This document shows, piece by piece, positions 33,259-42,158 of a stretch of DNA of 64,000 nucleotides. The DNA is from UBA4744 sp963707435 (GTDB lineage Bacteria > Actinomycetota > Acidimicrobiia > Spongiisociales > UBA4744), in NCBI GenBank assembly GCA_963707435.1, contig CAVPPF010000001.1, positions 53,989 through 117,988 on the forward strand. The letters are read 5' to 3'. The notes under the pieces are model-generated. The model saw only the letters and a list, made by a program, of their open reading frames with translations. It was not told the DNA's origin and ran no database searches. The translations under genes were made by a program, and so were the position numbers. Every line of letters starts with the position of its first letter. Position 1 is the stretch's first letter.

Positions 33259-34247
33259 TATCCCTCTGCTGCCTTCCGGACCTGCTCGATGACCACCATG
33301 TTGGCGACCCCGTCGGCGGGGGGTGTTGGGACCGGGAGATCCTCGAGGACGGCCTGAGCGAACAGCCGTGCCTGCACGGTGTACTGATTGGTCGATGGAA
33401 AGCTGATGGTTACGGTTTCCGGGTCGACCGGCGCCTCGCCGCCGCGGGTCAGAAAGATCCTGGTTTCTCGATCAGGGGGGATATTGAAAGGTATCTCGAT
33501 TTCGATCCGGCCGTCCGACCCCAGCACGTGCACTCGCTGATCGGGTTCGGTCTGGGTTGAGACGACGAAATCGGCCTGTCCCTCTCCAAACTCGAGGAGG
33601 GCGGAGGTCACGATGTCCGTTCCGAATTGGGGATGTCGGCGCATCGAGGCCTGGACACGGGTTGGTTCGCTTCCGAACATCATGCGAGCCACGTTGATGG
33701 CGTAGCAGCCGATATCCATCAGGGCACCTCCACCCGTTTCCAGCCGGTTGCGGATATTCGAGGGGTCGTCGTTGAAGTAGGCAAAGCGGGTTTGAACCGC
33801 CCGCAACTCTCCGATTGCCCCCGATGAGACCAGATCGCGCACTTTGACCCAGGAAGGATGAAGCCGGTACATGAAAGCCTCCATCAGCTTCACGCCCTCC
33901 TCCGCGCATACATCCACCATCATCTGCGCGTCGGCTGATGTCATCGCCAGTGGCTTCTCGCAGAGCACGTGCTTGCCGGCCCGGGCGGCCTTGATGGTCC
34001 ACTCGCGATGCAGCTGATTGGGGAGCGGGTTGTAGATGGCGTCGATGTCCTGTGCGGCCAGAAGCTTCTCGTAGCTGCTGTAGGCGGTCGGGACGCCCAG
34101 GCGATCTGCGGCGGCTCGGCCGCGGCCGCCGTCCCGAGAGGCGATCGCGACCACTTCGCAATGGGGAGCAGCCTGGATGGCCGGGATGACGTGCTTCGTT
34201 CCGATACCGGCCGTGCTGAGAATGCCCCAGCGCAGTTTTTCGGTCAT
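33258..34247 (-). CDS. Gfo/Idh/MocA family NAD(P)-dependent oxidoreductase
   Basis: A 329-residue sugar or polyol dehydrogenase. The N-terminal Rossmann domain contains RWGILSTAGIGTKHVIPAI, DAIYNPLPNQLHREWTIKA and the family EKPLAM motif (HVLCEKPLAMTSADA) with the catalytic Lys. The C-terminal domain shows GGGALMDIGCYAINVARMMFG, supplying the active-site Asp/His-like residues. It starts 6 bases after the stop of the aldose epimerase with a GAGGAG ribosome binding site, so the pair is an operon. The substrate is probably a sugar or inositol derivative. Confidence 0.9.
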   Translation of the reverse strand: MTEKLRWGILSTAGIGTKHVIPAIQAAPHCEVVAIASRDGGRGRAAADRLGVPTAYSSYEKLLAAQDIDAIYNPLPNQLHREWTIKAARAGKHVLCEKPLAMTSADAQMMVDVCAEEGVKLMEAFMYRLHPSWVKVRDLVSSGAIGELRAVQTRFAYFNDDPSNIRNRLETGGGALMDIGCYAINVARMMFGSEPTRVQASMRRHPQFGTDIVTSALLEFGEGQADFVVSTQTEPDQRVHVLGSDGRIEIEIPFNIPPDRETRIFLTRGGEAPVDPETVTISFPSTNQYTVQARLFAQAVLEDLPVPTPPADGVANMVVIEQVRKAAEG

Positions 34248-34253
34248 ATCTCC

Positions 34254-35042
34254 TCAGTTCTCCTGTGTCCATTGGAGTCTTGCACTGGCGACCAGCGGCT
34301 CGCCGGGTTTCACGATGAAGGGATCGTGGTTCAGGGTGTCCGGAGGTGCCGTCTGCGGTTCGATGCACAGCGCATGATCTCGTTCGTCGTACACAACCCA
34401 CCACGGGGAGTCCGCCGCCAGGCTGAGGCGAACGTAGCCGGGCCATTGCAGTGTCGGGGCTGCTTCCACCCCCCCGAAGCAGTCGTCCCAGGGTCCCTCC
34501 GGTACCGTGGCCGGCTCCCGCGTGGCGATGCCATGCTCGTCGCGGCGGAGCATGAATCCCGGCCGGAAGTCGAGTTGTGCCCGGGCGCCGGCGATGTGTC
34601 GGCGAAACCACGGATGCCAGCCGCACGAAGCCGGCATGGGGCCCTCCGTGGTATGCACCTCGAGGCGTAGCTCGACCGAGTGGTCGCTCAGCCGGATCTC
34701 GTGGCGGACATACCCCGGAAACGGCCACGACGGCCCGAGATCGGTCACGAAGGTGGTATCTCCATCCTGCTCCCACTCCCGGAGATAGACCGTTCCATGG
34801 AGGGCATGGCCGTCGTCTTCGCGGGGCAGCTCGTACCGTTCACCCTGGAAGTTAAACCGGCCGTCGCGAACCCGGCCGGCGTACGGTGCCATCGGGTAGA
34901 AGCCCCACTCGACCGGCGATCGCCCGGCGGTGACCAGGAGTTCATGTCCGCCGACCCGCAGAGAGGCGAGGCGGCCCCCCGCATCGAGGTCGACGATCAG
35001 GTCGGCGTCCGCCGACGACATTCTGACCCGTCTGGCCGTCAT
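34254..35042 (-). CDS. Aldose 1-epimerase family protein
   Basis: A 262-residue mutarotase-fold protein. NFQGERYELPREDDGHALHG has the catalytic His, MPASCGWHPWFRR provides the second His, and FIVKPGEPLVASARLQW near the end contains the Glu/Gly loop. It equilibrates sugar anomers or a related hexose-6-phosphate. TAGCTT lies 6 bases before the ATG, so the mRNA is probably leaderless. It is first in an operon with the oxidoreductase and divergent from the MFS transporter, only 32 bases away. Confidence 0.85.
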   Translation of the reverse strand: MTARRVRMSSADADLIVDLDAGGRLASLRVGGHELLVTAGRSPVEWGFYPMAPYAGRVRDGRFNFQGERYELPREDDGHALHGTVYLREWEQDGDTTFVTDLGPSWPFPGYVRHEIRLSDHSVELRLEVHTTEGPMPASCGWHPWFRRHIAGARAQLDFRPGFMLRRDEHGIATREPATVPEGPWDDCFGGVEAAPTLQWPGYVRLSLAADSPWWVVYDERDHALCIEPQTAPPDTLNHDPFIVKPGEPLVASARLQWTQEN

Positions 35043-35048
35043 AGAAGC

Positions 35049-35054
35049 AAGCTA
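35049..35054 (-). promoter_or_regulatory. -10 hexamer TAGCTT, epimerase operon
   Basis: Minus-strand TAGCTT, 6 bases before the epimerase ATG. It lies within the 32-base spacer shared with the divergent MFS gene, so the two promoters are back to back. Confidence 0.55.
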
Positions 35055-35061
35055 GTGCCGC

Positions 35062-35067
35062 TAGCGT
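35062..35067 (+). promoter_or_regulatory. -10 hexamer TAGCGT, MFS transporter
   Basis: TAGCGT followed by 7 bases and the ATG at 35075. Its -35 region must lie inside the coding sequence of the divergent epimerase gene. Confidence 0.55.
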
Positions 35068-35074
35068 CCCCCGG

Positions 35075-36247
35075 ATGAAGAAGACGGTGGGTTTGGTGGC
35101 GGTGAGCGTCGCCGCGTTTGTCGCCCTCGGCATGCCCAAGTCGGCCTTCGGGATCGCCTGGCCGTCCGTGGCCGGGGACTTCGAAAGGCCGGTTGCCGAT
35201 CTGGGCCTGGTCATCGCCGTCTACGTCGTCGGCTACTTTGTCGCCTCAGCGGCGACCGGCCGGCTGACCCGGCGGTTCTCGGTCGGCAGCCTGCTCATGG
35301 TTTCCTCCGCTCTGGCAACGATCAGTCTGCTCGGCTACACAACCGCACCGGGTTGGACGTGGCTGATGGCGGCGGTGCTCGGTTTGGGTCTCGCAGGCGG
35401 AATCATCGACGCCGCCGTAAATGCGGTCGTTGCACTGCATTTCGGGCCACGCACCATGGGAATGCTCCACGCCGGGTTCGGTATCGGTGCCACCCTCGGG
35501 CCCCTCATCCTGACGACCCTGATCGAATCGGATGCCTCGTGGCGAATCGGGTTCGTCGTGCTGGCCGTAGCGCAGGGGATCCTCGCCCTGATCTACGTCA
35601 GGACCCGTGCCGAGTGGAGCGTCACCGTTGATCTCGCCGACGGTTCGTCCGCTGCCCGGCCTGCCAGGAGGGGCTTGCTCTGGGGTGCCTTGATCATGTT
35701 TGCGCTGTACGCGGGAGTGGAGGTGGGTACCGGCCAGTGGGCGTACACGCTGTTGACCGAAGGCCGGGGCCTGTCGACCGCGGCGGCGGGCGGGGCGGTC
35801 ACGGCCTTCTGGGCATCATTGACCGTGGCCAGATTGGTGCTGGGAGCGGTCGGTCACCGGGTATCGATCCATCGAATCCTGTTGGTCGGCTCGTTCGGGG
35901 TGCTTGCCGGGGCGACCGCGCTGTGGCTGAACCCGGCACCGTGGGCTGGTCCGGCCGGCATGGTCGTCATGGGTTTTGCGCTCGGGCCGATCTTTCCGCT
36001 GCAAACGACGCTCACCCCGACCAGGGTGGGTGCTGCCTTCACGCCGACGGCCGTGGGATATCAGCTGGCGGCCGCCACCGTGGGCGCCGCCGTGATTCCG
36101 GGTGGCCTGGGCATCCTGGTCGCCCGGCTCGGACTCGAGGTGGTCGGGTCGGTGTTGATGGCAGCGGCAGTGGTCCTGGCCGTTTCGATCGAAATCCTGC
36201 GACGGCTGAGCGTCCCCCAATCCACCCGGCGGGCAACTACTCGGTGA
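35075..36247 (+). CDS. Major facilitator superfamily transporter
   Basis: A 390-residue protein with about 12 transmembrane helices. The loop between helices 2 and 3 reads ATGRLTRRFSVG, the MFS GxxxDRxGRR-like motif in degenerate form. MLHAGFGIGATLGPLILTTL and YAGVEVGTGQWAYTLL are typical of sugar/FucP-like and related exporters of the FPN/MFS group. It starts from a leaderless-type promoter shared back to back with the sugar epimerase operon, so a sugar substrate is plausible. The 3' end overlaps the convergent GlcG-like gene by 11 bases. Confidence 0.85.
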   Translation: MKKTVGLVAVSVAAFVALGMPKSAFGIAWPSVAGDFERPVADLGLVIAVYVVGYFVASAATGRLTRRFSVGSLLMVSSALATISLLGYTTAPGWTWLMAAVLGLGLAGGIIDAAVNAVVALHFGPRTMGMLHAGFGIGATLGPLILTTLIESDASWRIGFVVLAVAQGILALIYVRTRAEWSVTVDLADGSSAARPARRGLLWGALIMFALYAGVEVGTGQWAYTLLTEGRGLSTAAAGGAVTAFWASLTVARLVLGAVGHRVSIHRILLVGSFGVLAGATALWLNPAPWAGPAGMVVMGFALGPIFPLQTTLTPTRVGAAFTPTAVGYQLAAATVGAAVIPGGLGILVARLGLEVVGSVLMAAAVVLAVSIEILRRLSVPQSTRRATTR

Positions 36248-36647
36248 CGAGTCCTGCGCCGATTCTGGCCAGGGCAACATCCTCATGCTCCTGCAAGCCG
36301 CTGACGCCGACTGCCCCGACGGTGTGCCCGTCGACCACAATGGGCACGCCGCCACCCCAGGTGACGTAGCGGAGATCGCCGAAGTTGGTCATGGGGAAAC
36401 CTTCCTCCTGAGATCGCCTGCCGAGCTCACCGCTCTCTAACTGCTCCCGTGCGGCAGTGTGTGCCTTGTTCATGGCTATCTGAATGGAGGGCAGGCGGCA
36501 CCCATCCGTCCGGAGGAACGCCACAAGCTCTCCGTGCGGGTCGACGACGGCGACTGCTGCGCCTTTCCCCTGAGTTTCGAGCTTGGTCCGGAGGGTGTCG
36601 ATGATCCGGGCTGCATCGTGATGCGACAGGCTCCGGGGAGGGTTCAC
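36237..36647 (-). CDS. GlcG/HbpS family protein
   Basis: A 136-residue single-domain protein. It shows KGAAVAVVDPHGELVAFLRTDGC, SIQIAMNKAHTAA and VTWGGGVPIVVDGHTVGAVGVSG, which are the GlcG/HbpS (PduO C-terminal) signatures. Family members bind heme or cobalamin-related ligands or sit beside dehydrogenases as accessory proteins. Start is GTG 36647, overlapping the stop of the oxidoreductase by four bases, so both are expressed from the same mRNA. Confidence 0.85.
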   Translation of the reverse strand: MNPPRSLSHHDAARIIDTLRTKLETQGKGAAVAVVDPHGELVAFLRTDGCRLPSIQIAMNKAHTAAREQLESGELGRRSQEEGFPMTNFGDLRYVTWGGGVPIVVDGHTVGAVGVSGLQEHEDVALARIGAGLVTE

Positions 36648-37792
36648 GTGACCTCCGAGAGCTTGACCGGGGTTCGCTCACGAGCCGAGATGACGGCTGC
36701 CTCCATCACTCGCTGCGTGACGTACGCGTCGGCGAAATCGGGGACGGGTACGAGCGGCTCTGTTCCGTTGAGTGCGACCACAATGTCGGCTGCCTGGTTG
36801 GCGAAGGTGTGCTCGTAGCCAAGCCAGTGTCCGTCCGGCCACCAGCTCGAGGCATACGGGTGCTGCTCGTGCATGGTTTGTATCGTCCGCCATCCCTGCA
36901 TGCGGGGTGATTCGGTCCGATCGAAGAACTCGAGTTCGTTCATCCGTTCGAAGTTGAAACGCAGCGCTCCCAACTCGCCGTGGATCTCGATGCGATTGGA
37001 GTTCTTGACTCCCGTTGCCAAACGGGTGGATTCAAACGAGGCGATGGCTCCGCGCCGGAACCTGGCGAGGAACAGGACTGCGTCATCCACCGAACTCCGT
37101 CCTTTCCTGGCTGGATCGTCGGGAAGCGGACGCTGCTTGATGAATCGCTCTTCGATCGCGCCCGTGACTTCGCTGATCTCATCGCCCGTCACGAACCTCG
37201 CCATATCGATGATGTGGGCCATGAGATCGCCGAGAGAGCCCGACCCGGATGTGGCCTTCTGAAACCGCCAGTTGAGTGGAGTGTCGGGTCCTCCCCAGCT
37301 CTGCAGGTAGGCCGCCCGGACGTGATAGATGCGCCCGAGGCGCCCCTCGCCCACCAGCTGATGAGCGAGTGCCACCGCCGGAGCCCGGCGGTAGTTGAAC
37401 CACACGAAGGAGGGGGCGTTCGTCCGGTTGGCGGCATCCCGCATTTCCCTTGCATCCTGCAAGGTGCCCGCCAGAGGTTTCTCGCAGGCGACGGCCGCTC
37501 CGGCCTCCAGGGCGGCAACGGCCTGCTCACGGTGGAGGTGATTGGGGGTTCCGATGTCGACGAGGTCGACGGCCGGGTCCGCGACCACCCTCCGCCAGTC
37601 GGTCGTCCAGGTGGCCCATCCCCACCGGCCCGCAAAGCGTTCGAGATACTCGGCGTCCCGAGCGGCAACCGTATGCAGGACCGGCCGCTGCGGGAGATCG
37701 AAGAAGTGGCCGGCCTGGAGCCAAGCATTGGAGTGGGCCTTGCCCATGAACTTCGAACCGAACAGGGCGATATTGAGCGTCGGGGTGGTCAT
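36644..37792 (-). CDS. Gfo/Idh/MocA family oxidoreductase
   Basis: A 382-residue dehydrogenase. The Rossmann part is IALFGSKFMGKAHSNAWLQA, then VDLVDIGTPNHLHREQAVAAL and the catalytic motif VACEKPLAGTLQDAREM. SGSLGDLMAHIIDMARFVTG contains the Asp and His active-site residues of the C-terminal domain. Similar proteins oxidise inositol or a hexose derivative. ATG 37792 is supported by TAACCT 7 bases upstream. It forms a two-gene unit with the GlcG-like gene, divergent from the two-component system. Confidence 0.9.
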   Translation of the reverse strand: MTTPTLNIALFGSKFMGKAHSNAWLQAGHFFDLPQRPVLHTVAARDAEYLERFAGRWGWATWTTDWRRVVADPAVDLVDIGTPNHLHREQAVAALEAGAAVACEKPLAGTLQDAREMRDAANRTNAPSFVWFNYRRAPAVALAHQLVGEGRLGRIYHVRAAYLQSWGGPDTPLNWRFQKATSGSGSLGDLMAHIIDMARFVTGDEISEVTGAIEERFIKQRPLPDDPARKGRSSVDDAVLFLARFRRGAIASFESTRLATGVKNSNRIEIHGELGALRFNFERMNELEFFDRTESPRMQGWRTIQTMHEQHPYASSWWPDGHWLGYEHTFANQAADIVVALNGTEPLVPVPDFADAYVTQRVMEAAVISARERTPVKLSEVT

Positions 37793-37799
37793 GCATCCG

Positions 37800-37805
37800 A
37801 GGTTA
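37800..37805 (-). promoter_or_regulatory. -10 hexamer TAACCT, oxidoreductase operon
   Basis: Minus-strand TAACCT followed by 7 bases and ATG 37792. Confidence 0.5.
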
Positions 37806-37886
37806 TCGGACTCGAAGGATCCCCGGGCCGAACCTGAACAAACTCGAAACATCGTGGATCGCCATTGAGTTCGCCGGCGAGGTTCG

Positions 37887-37892
37887 TAACCT
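37887..37892 (+). promoter_or_regulatory. -10 hexamer TAACCT, response regulator
   Basis: TAACCT followed by 7 bases and GTG 37900. The same hexamer serves the divergent oxidoreductase on the other strand, about 80 bases away. Confidence 0.5.
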
Positions 37893-37899
37893 GGTCGAT

Positions 37900-38598
37900 G
37901 TGAGTGCCGCACCTCATCCGGTTGGGAGAGTGCTCGTCGTCGACGACGAGCCGATGGTGCGCGAAGTGGTAACCCGCTACCTGGAACGGGATGGGTTCCG
38001 CGTCGATGCAACCGGTGACGGCCGCGCTGCACTCGAGCTGGCGCAGGCCCGCCCGCCCGACCTCTTGATCCTCGACGTGATGCTGCCATCCAAAGACGGT
38101 TTCAGTGTCTTGCAGGAGCTCCGGAAGACGAGTTCTGTCCCGGTCATCCTGCTGACGGCACGAGCCGACGAGACGGATCGCGTGCTGGGGCTCGAACTGG
38201 GCGCCGACGACTACGTGGTCAAGCCGTTCTCCCCGCGTGAGCTGGCCGCCCGCGTACGATCGGTGCTGCGCCGTTCCAAACCGGAGGCACCGGGCACCCG
38301 CCTGGAGTTCGACGGGCTCGTCATCGACCCCAGAACCAGGGAGGTCACCGTTGGCGAGCGGGTGGCGGATCTGACCCCGCGGGAGTTCGACGTGCTTGCT
38401 TTCCTCGCTGCCCATCCCCGGCAAGTCTTTTCGCGAGGTCAGCTCCTCCAGCAAGTCTGGGACTCGTCGGCAGAGTGGCAAGATCCGGCCACGGTCACGG
38501 TGCACATGCGGCGACTGCGAACCAAGCTCGAGTCCGATCCACAGAATCCGCGCTGGCTCCTGACCGTGTGGGGTGTCGGCTACCGGTTTGAGCCGTGA
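37900..38598 (+). CDS. OmpR/PhoB-family response regulator
   Basis: A 232-residue DNA-binding regulator. The receiver domain has the acidic pair at Asp15/Asp16, phosphorylation site Asp59 in LLILDVMLPSKDG, the switch Thr in ILLTA and Lys in VVKPFSP. The C-terminal winged helix (residues about 130-230) has LTPREFDVLAFLAAHP and VTVHMRRLRTKLE (recognition helix) and ends WGVGYRFEP. GTG start; the end overlaps the histidine kinase gene by GTGA. Confidence 0.94.
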   Translation: MSAAPHPVGRVLVVDDEPMVREVVTRYLERDGFRVDATGDGRAALELAQARPPDLLILDVMLPSKDGFSVLQELRKTSSVPVILLTARADETDRVLGLELGADDYVVKPFSPRELAARVRSVLRRSKPEAPGTRLEFDGLVIDPRTREVTVGERVADLTPREFDVLAFLAAHPRQVFSRGQLLQQVWDSSAEWQDPATVTVHMRRLRTKLESDPQNPRWLLTVWGVGYRFEP

Positions 38599-39776
38599 GA
38601 TTCATCATCGTGCTCATTGCGGTGGTCGTTGCGGCGCTGGCGGTGACCGAGTTGACGATGCAGCCCTCTGCGGCAGACCGCAGCGCCCTCCTGGTGATCT
38701 TCGGGTCGATCGCAGGAGCAACCGGCCTGGCCGGCTGGCTCCTGCCGAGGGTGACGTCTCGATTCCGCACCTTGCGGCATACCGTGCTGCTGGTCTCCAT
38801 GGCAGCAGTGGCGGTGGTGGCTATCGCGGTCGCCGTGTCGGCGCAGCTGATGTTCCTCTCGTCTCACGATCTGCGGCTCGTGGTGGTTGCGGTGGGGCTG
38901 GGCGTCGTCCTCGGCGCGCTCCTGGCGGCAACGATCTCGCGTCCGCTGGCTGCCGATCTCGAACGCCTGGCGGGAACGGCTCGAAGCGTCGGCGAGGGTG
39001 ATCTGTCGGCCCGCGCCGGCCTCCATCGCCCCGACGAGGTGGGGACGGTTGCCGTCGCCATGGATGGGATGATCGATGCCCTGCGAGCGTCGGACCTCGA
39101 GCGGGAACAGATCGAGGCGGCCCGCCGGACTTTCCTGGCCGCCATCGGCCACGACCTGCGAACCCCGTTGACGTCGATGAAAGCAACCATCGAAGCTCTC
39201 CAGGACGGTGTGGCGGAAGAACCCGAGCGCTACTTGCGCTCGATGCTTGCCGATCTCGACCTTCTGTCGGGTCTCGTCGAAGACCTCTTTCTCCTGGCCC
39301 AGATCGAGGCAGGCAAGCTCGAACTCCATCCGGAACCCATCGATCTGGCAGATCTGGCGGACGAAGCAGTCGAGGCGATGACCCCGGTGGCCCGCCGCCG
39401 GGGAGTTGATATCGACATCAACGCCGACCATCACATCACGGTGCTGGCCGGCGAGCGTGAGTTGGGCAGGGTGATCCGAAACCTCCTCGACAATGCCATT
39501 CGCTATGCGCCTGCCTCGTCGCGCGTGCAGGTGGAAGTAGGCAATGGCCCCTATGAGGCGACCGTGCGCATCGTCGACGAGGGCCCCGGCTTTCCCGACG
39601 GCGTGGACGTGTTTGAGAGTTTCGCCAAGGGTGACGCGGCCCGTACCCGGACCCACGGTGGAGCAGGACTGGGGATGGCAATAGCCAAGGGTCTCGTGGA
39701 AGCACACGGCGGGTCGATCGCCATCGAAGCCGGTCCCGGCGGCCGTGTGGCCTTTCGCCTGCCGTTGGCTCCATGA
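38595..39776 (+). CDS. Two-component sensor histidine kinase
   Basis: A 393-residue kinase that pairs with the overlapping response regulator. Four hydrophobic segments cover about residues 1-115, with no sizeable extracytoplasmic sensor domain. A HAMP linker follows. His186 in FLAAIGHDLRTPLTSMKATI is the phosphorylation site. The ATPase part has the N box LGRVIRNLLDNAIRYAP, G1 DEGPGFP and G2 GGAGLGMAIAKGLVEAHGG. The stimulus is unknown; sensing within the membrane is likely given the short loops. Confidence 0.93.
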   Translation: MRFIIVLIAVVVAALAVTELTMQPSAADRSALLVIFGSIAGATGLAGWLLPRVTSRFRTLRHTVLLVSMAAVAVVAIAVAVSAQLMFLSSHDLRLVVVAVGLGVVLGALLAATISRPLAADLERLAGTARSVGEGDLSARAGLHRPDEVGTVAVAMDGMIDALRASDLEREQIEAARRTFLAAIGHDLRTPLTSMKATIEALQDGVAEEPERYLRSMLADLDLLSGLVEDLFLLAQIEAGKLELHPEPIDLADLADEAVEAMTPVARRRGVDIDINADHHITVLAGERELGRVIRNLLDNAIRYAPASSRVQVEVGNGPYEATVRIVDEGPGFPDGVDVFESFAKGDAARTRTHGGAGLGMAIAKGLVEAHGGSIAIEAGPGGRVAFRLPLAP

Positions 39777-39864
39777 TCGCAAGCTCAAGAGAAGTCCAGA
39801 TCTTGGACGCTGGTGCTCTTTCAGAAACCCGGAACCCGGCGGTCGGTCCCAGCGTCTCATCTCC

Positions 39865-40731
39865 ATGAAGAAACTCATGCTCGCCCTCACGATTGTCCTG
39901 GCGGCCTGTGCGGCCGACGGCTCCGGTACGGCCACTACGGCCGGCCTCCCGGACCCATCGACATCCCCACCGCTGATGGATCTCGAAACGTGGTGTGCCA
40001 CCCAGACCCCGGACCGATGTGTCGAGGGTCTGGTGTACCTCGACTGGAACCCGGGACGCGAGAGCTGCGTTTTCACCGCTGTCGATGACACACAGCGGTT
40101 CTGGGAGCTGTGCGATGAAATCGGGCAGGAAGGGGAGCCGGCTACCACGATCCCCACTCCGCAATCGGAGGCTGAGCGGCAGGCCGAAGAGCAGAAATAT
40201 CGGGACGAGGTGGTGCGGCGGATCCCGTTACTCGACGAGCGGGCGATTAGCTTGCTCACCGCGACCCACCCGGACGGGACGGTGACGGCCGGGCTCCTGT
40301 TCGCCGATCCCCTGGGCCTCGCGGACGCCGAGCAATTGGCCGCCGGGCACAGTGCGGTGCTGATTTCGGCGTGGCGGACCGACTACCTCTGCTTTCCGGG
40401 GCTCGAAGACTGGCCGGTCGATACCGCCAGCCGGTTCGCGTACCTGGACGGTGTCGAGCGAGCCCGGCAACTCCGGGAAGCGATGGAGAACAGCACCACG
40501 CCGGTGACCGGTGGCCAGATACCGCTGGATGCGTTCGCCGTCATGGAGCAGGAAGCGGTTGCCCTGCGAGAGCCGGGGGTGCTGATCGAGGCCGTTCAGG
40601 CCGGGGTTCCCGTCGCTTCCCTCGAGTCGGTGCGAGACGATCCGGCGGTGGTGAGGCTCCGTTTGGCCGACTTCCCGGTCGAGTGGCTCGACCTGGGCGA
40701 TCCTCCCGTTCCAACGTGCGACGGTGGCTGA
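39865..40731 (+). CDS. Hypothetical lipoprotein
   Basis: A 288-residue protein with signal peptide MKKLMLALTIVLAAC, lipobox LAAC, and a Thr/Ser-rich linker. The body is soluble, alpha/beta, with five cysteines that may form disulphides. I do not recognise the family. It lies 88 bases after the two-component system on the same strand and could be its target or a sensor component, which is speculative. Confidence 0.75.
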   Translation: MKKLMLALTIVLAACAADGSGTATTAGLPDPSTSPPLMDLETWCATQTPDRCVEGLVYLDWNPGRESCVFTAVDDTQRFWELCDEIGQEGEPATTIPTPQSEAERQAEEQKYRDEVVRRIPLLDERAISLLTATHPDGTVTAGLLFADPLGLADAEQLAAGHSAVLISAWRTDYLCFPGLEDWPVDTASRFAYLDGVERARQLREAMENSTTPVTGGQIPLDAFAVMEQEAVALREPGVLIEAVQAGVPVASLESVRDDPAVVRLRLADFPVEWLDLGDPPVPTCDGG

Positions 40732-40846
40732 GGACCAACCCGGTACGGCCCCGACGATCGGCGCCGGCCGCTGTCTGGTTCTGTCCTTGGTTGAAGTGGT
40801 GGTCCCGCCCCGTCTGTTTGAGGGAGGCTGGTCGGGAGGGCCACGC

Positions 40847-40876
40847 ACGAGGGGGCCCGATCAAGGGCCCCCTCGT
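40847..40876. terminator. Strong hairpin between convergent genes
   Basis: A perfect 12-bp stem (40847-40858 with 40865-40876, core GAGGGGGCCC) and a 6-base loop GATCAA. It lies between the convergent lipoprotein and SRPBCC genes, much closer to the latter, and could end transcription from both sides. There is no U-run. Confidence 0.65.
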
Positions 40877-40881
40877 ACGGT

Positions 40882-41346
40882 TCAGTCGGGGATTCCCATC
40901 TCGAAGATTGCCTCGAGGTTGTCCAGGGTCCGCTTCAGGTCCTTCTCGAGAGCTCTTGGGAGCAGGGTGCCGTCGATCAGGCGTCCCATGAAGCTGGTGG
41001 CCCCCTCGGTTTCGAGAACGACGCGAAGGATGAAGTGATCGGCGAGTTCCGTGTAGTGCCATTCCTGAGTGACATCGGGGAGCGGTGGGACCTTGGCGAC
41101 CAGCTTCACCATCACGCCCTCGTCGCGCTCCTCGAGCACGGCAACACCTTCGATGATCCGTCCGAGGAGCCGGTAGGCGAACGCGACGGTGTCGCCCACG
41201 TTGTCCCAGGCGCCGTTGTCCGGGTCCACGATGTGATCAAAGCCCGCGTAGTAATCCGGCCAGCGCCGGAAGTCGTTGACGTAGTCCCAGCCCTTCTTGA
41301 GTTCCACGGGCATGGTGCGAGTCTCTTCAAACCGCATGTGTTTCAC
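40882..41346 (-). CDS. SRPBCC (START-like) family protein
   Basis: A 154-residue helix-grip protein. The start VELKKGWDYVNDFRRWPDYYAGFDHI is the usual SRPBCC opening, followed by a hydrophobic beta-barrel ending in a long C-terminal helix (RALEKDLKRTLDNLEAIFEM). Such proteins bind hydrophobic ligands or act as polyketide-cyclase-like folds. AAGGAGGTGAAAC before ATG 41346 is an almost perfect ribosome binding site, in contrast to the leaderless genes around it. Confidence 0.85.
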   Translation of the reverse strand: MKHMRFEETRTMPVELKKGWDYVNDFRRWPDYYAGFDHIVDPDNGAWDNVGDTVAFAYRLLGRIIEGVAVLEERDEGVMVKLVAKVPPLPDVTQEWHYTELADHFILRVVLETEGATSFMGRLIDGTLLPRALEKDLKRTLDNLEAIFEMGIPD

Positions 41347-41477
41347 CTCCTTCGGGAGTCGGAATGGCGCCCCGCCGGTGGTGAGCGATGGGGCGCATGA
41401 CCCCAGTCTTCAAGGTACGCCGAAAGGTGGTTCGTGCCTAGGTGGTTCGTACCGGGGGAATCCGGTGTGCAACCTCC

Positions 41478-41483
41478 TACCAT
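41478..41483 (+). promoter_or_regulatory. -10 hexamer TACCAT, azlC-azlD
   Basis: TACCAT followed by 6 bases and GTG 41490. Upstream are two copies of AGGTGGTTCGT (41425-41435 and 41440-41450, 15-base period), which may be an operator. Confidence 0.5.
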
Positions 41484-41489
41484 CGCGAC

Positions 41490-42158
41490 GTGGTCGATGG
41501 TCCCTCTTTTCGGCGAGGTATGCGCGACGGGTTCCCGGTGTTCCTGGCGGTCGGGGTGTTCGGGATAGCCTTTGGCGTCCTGGCGGTTCAAGCCGGCTTG
41601 CCCCCGTGGCTGGCCGTCACGTCTTCCGTCGTGATCGTGTCGGGTGCGGCCCAATTCGCGCTCGTGGGGTTGCTGGCATCGGGTCCCGGCCCGGTTTTGG
41701 TCGCCACGACCGGACTTGCTCTGCGGCATCTGCCGATGTCGGCAAAGCTGGCGGACCTCATCAAGGGCCGCTCGCTGCGGACGAGGGTGAGTCTCGCCTG
41801 GGTGCTGACGGATGAGACGTTCGGGCTCACCCTCCGGGCGTCACAAGCCGGGGTCGGTGATCTGGCTTCCTACAAGGCCGCCGCGGATGTGATGCTCTAC
41901 TCGGCCTGGGTGGCAGGAACCGCACTCGGTGCCTTCGTCGGACAAGCCGTCGACCCGGCCGCTCTCGGCATCGACGTGCTCTTTGCGTTGCTGTTCCTGG
42001 GCCTGGCGGCTCCCCTGATCCGGACCCGGCGGGACTGGATCGTGGTGGGTCTGGCAGCCACGTTTGCTGTGCTGGCGACGCTCGTGCTCCCCGAAGCCTG
42101 GCGTATCACCGGAGCGGCTACCGCCGCCGCCCTCGTTGGGACGGCCGTTCGTGATTAG
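41490..42158 (+). CDS. azlC: AzlC family branched-chain amino acid permease subunit
   Basis: A 222-residue inner-membrane protein with six or so helices. FRRGMRDGFPVFLAVGVFGIAFGVLAVQAGL and SGAAQFALVGLL are typical AzlC strings, and the conserved LRHLPMSAKL motif follows. With AzlD it exports branched-chain amino acids or analogues. GTG 41490 is chosen from the -10 spacing. Its stop overlaps azlD by 8 bases. Confidence 0.9.
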   Translation: MVDGPSFRRGMRDGFPVFLAVGVFGIAFGVLAVQAGLPPWLAVTSSVVIVSGAAQFALVGLLASGPGPVLVATTGLALRHLPMSAKLADLIKGRSLRTRVSLAWVLTDETFGLTLRASQAGVGDLASYKAAADVMLYSAWVAGTALGAFVGQAVDPAALGIDVLFALLFLGLAAPLIRTRRDWIVVGLAATFAVLATLVLPEAWRITGAATAAALVGTAVRD

